From Bacteroidetes bacterium SW_11_45_7 (GTDB lineage Bacteria; Bacteroidota; Bacteroidia; Chitinophagales; SW-11-45-7), in NCBI GenBank assembly GCA_003022985.1, contig PXTV01000251.1:1-14658 (forward strand): 14,658 nucleotides of DNA, written 5' to 3'. This document shows positions 13,674 through 14,658 of this stretch, piece after piece. Within the stretch, counting starts at the first letter, position 1; each line of letters opens with the position of its first letter. A model generated the notes under the pieces. That model was given only the letters and a program-made list of their open reading frames with translations. It did no database searches and was not told the origin of the DNA. The translations under genes and the position numbers were made by a program.

Positions 13674-14378
13674 TCAGAACGTTTCCCTCACTTTACTGCA
13701 TTTCAACATCTTGTCCCCAAAATAGGGATTGCGGATTTTTTGGGCATCACTTAACCAATAGGCGCCTTCATTGTCGAATGCCATCGGGCAATACTGCCTG
13801 TAGACCTTCCCATCTTCTGTACCGAACGCCTTGAGCAATTTGTACATGTTGTCGGATACCGATTCAAACGCCTTTCGTTGCTTTTTAATGTCACTACTTT
13901 TCTCAATGGTCGTCAGCGCCTGCTCAATCTCTTGATATTTCTTTTTGTAAAAGGATTGTTGCTTCCCTTCGAGAGACCCGAGCGCTTCGTTATCAAACGA
14001 GGCTAACAAATTCTTTGCTTCCTGGCTCGCCTTCTTTGCATCTGTTGCAACAAAGGCGTCTTTCAATGCAAAGTAATTCTCTTTAACCTTCCCCATCACC
14101 TGTTTCGTTGCCTCATTCACATTTTGGAATGATGGTACGGATGTGTTGCCTTGCTCACTTTTTGCCATGCCCGCTTCATCATGATCACCGTGATCATGCT
14201 CTTTCCCGGTTCCTTTCGCCTGATGATCGTGACCTTCATGTTGATGATCCTCTTGTTGGCTCTGGTCTCCTTTGGCCTGTTTGCCTCCGTTGCCGGAGCC
14301 TCCACCGCAACCGGTTCCCGTGAAGGTGATCAGGCTAGTAATGATGATGATTGTTGCAAATCCTGCCATTATGTTCAT
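13674..14378 (-). CDS. DUF3347 metal-binding lipoprotein-like protein with His-rich linker
   Basis: The 234-residue protein starts with a hydrophobic export segment (residues 5-20) followed by TGTGCGGG, a weak lipobox with Cys24. Residues 31-75 are low complexity and hold seven His between 45 and 66 (HQHEGHDH, EHDHGDH), a likely metal sponge. Residues 84-234 are a DUF3347 domain: two amphipathic helices, then RQYCPMAFDNEGAYWLS and RNPYFGDKMLKC with Cys197, Met199, Met224 and Cys227 as probable soft-metal ligands. DUF3347 domains occur alone or fused to CusB-type membrane fusion proteins of copper/silver efflux. A second DUF3347 gene lies directly upstream. A periplasmic metal-binding role is inferred from family and composition. 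Confidence 0.85.
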   Translation of the reverse strand: MNIMAGFATIIIITSLITFTGTGCGGGSGNGGKQAKGDQSQQEDHQHEGHDHQAKGTGKEHDHGDHDEAGMAKSEQGNTSVPSFQNVNEATKQVMGKVKENYFALKDAFVATDAKKASQEAKNLLASFDNEALGSLEGKQQSFYKKKYQEIEQALTTIEKSSDIKKQRKAFESVSDNMYKLLKAFGTEDGKVYRQYCPMAFDNEGAYWLSDAQKIRNPYFGDKMLKCSKVRETF

Positions 14379-14468
14379 TTTGATTCGGTTTTTGGTTAGT
14401 GAATAAGATGGTAGCTGTTAGTGATCAGTTTTTAGTAAGGAGTCTGTTTATAAATCTTACATTTTATA

Positions 14469-14658
14469 TCAAAGTATCGTATCCGTCACCTCCCCGCAAG
14501 TCAACATCTGATCGCCATAGTAAGGGTTACGTATCTGTTTCTCAGAGCTGATCCAATCTGCGCCTTGGTTGTCGTTGGCCATCGGGCAGTGCTGGCGGTA
14601 GAGCTTCACGTCACTGACGCCATACGCGTCAACCGCCTTTATCATGGCGTTGGAGAGC
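14469..14658 (-). CDS. second DUF3347 protein, C-terminal part (runs off the window)
   Basis: On the minus strand an open frame enters from the window edge and ends at TGA 14469-14471. It reads SNAMIKAVDAYGVSD, then LYRQHCPMANDNQGADWIS and IRNPYYGDQMLTCGEVTDTIL. This is the same metal-binding C terminus as the neighbouring DUF3347 gene (RQ-CPMA-DN-GA-W, IRNPY-GD-ML-C), with differences throughout, so it is a diverged tandem paralogue. It may be a stand-alone DUF3347 protein or the tail of a CusB-like fusion protein; the start is outside the window. The 90 bases between the two genes show no clear promoter. Confidence 0.8.
   Translation of the reverse strand, partial: LSNAMIKAVDAYGVSDVKLYRQHCPMANDNQGADWISSEKQIRNPYYGDQMLTCGEVTDTIL

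Noticed and set aside
1..14658. CRISPR array, tRNA, rRNA, transposase or terminal inverted repeats
   Set aside because: No regular repeats with spacers, no cloverleaf-like or rRNA sequence and no transposase motifs were seen on either strand.

Overview
The window looks like a piece of a Bacteroidota chromosome, probably Cytophagia-like. The evidence is a type IX secretion (T9SS) C-terminal sorting domain, an S74 tail-fibre-type chaperone with GIGT-SP repeats, a Bacteroidota-style beta clamp, and several start-proximal TAnnTTTG boxes (the -7 element of this phylum) in place of Shine-Dalgarno sites. I saw no tRNA, rRNA, CRISPR array or insertion sequence.

Layout. Positions 1-1920 (+) hold the 3' end of an S74-domain surface protein, a small protein that is mostly a T9SS sorting domain, and a secreted protein of unknown function. 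Positions 1927-4766 (-) hold a 500-residue helical, TPR-like protein and dnaN, whose domain I is broken. Positions 5037-7440 are a damaged patchwork: an HPt-like helical protein, a small membrane protein with a probable frameshift, a fatty acid hydroxylase/sterol desaturase with an internal deletion and a lost C terminus, a toxin-antitoxin relic (intact antitoxin-like gene, first 18 or so residues of a PIN toxin), and the C-terminal stub of an ABC-2 permease. Positions 7643-9731 are intact: a ferritin-like protein (+), then an alpha/beta hydrolase and a metallo-beta-lactamase-fold hydrolase that form a two-gene operon (-). Positions 9867-13245 (+) carry a large envelope protein (degenerate peptidase-MA-like domain, PD40 propeller, BamA-like barrel) that is frameshifted near its C terminus. 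Positions 13315 to the end (-) hold a heavy-metal-associated (CopZ-like) protein and two tandem DUF3347 proteins, which suggests a copper or other metal handling locus.

The main observation is that at least five conserved genes here are interrupted by loss of sequence rather than by insertions: dnaN, the desaturase (twice), the PIN toxin, the ABC permease and the barrel protein. A sixth, the small membrane protein, is probable. Breaks in an essential gene such as dnaN make assembly or sequencing error a serious explanation; real gene decay with dnaN supplied elsewhere is the alternative. Other candidates for follow-up are compact inverted or tandem repeats placed on predicted promoters of the ferritin, toxin-antitoxin and metallo-hydrolase genes. 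All family assignments come from reading motifs by eye; no database search was run.
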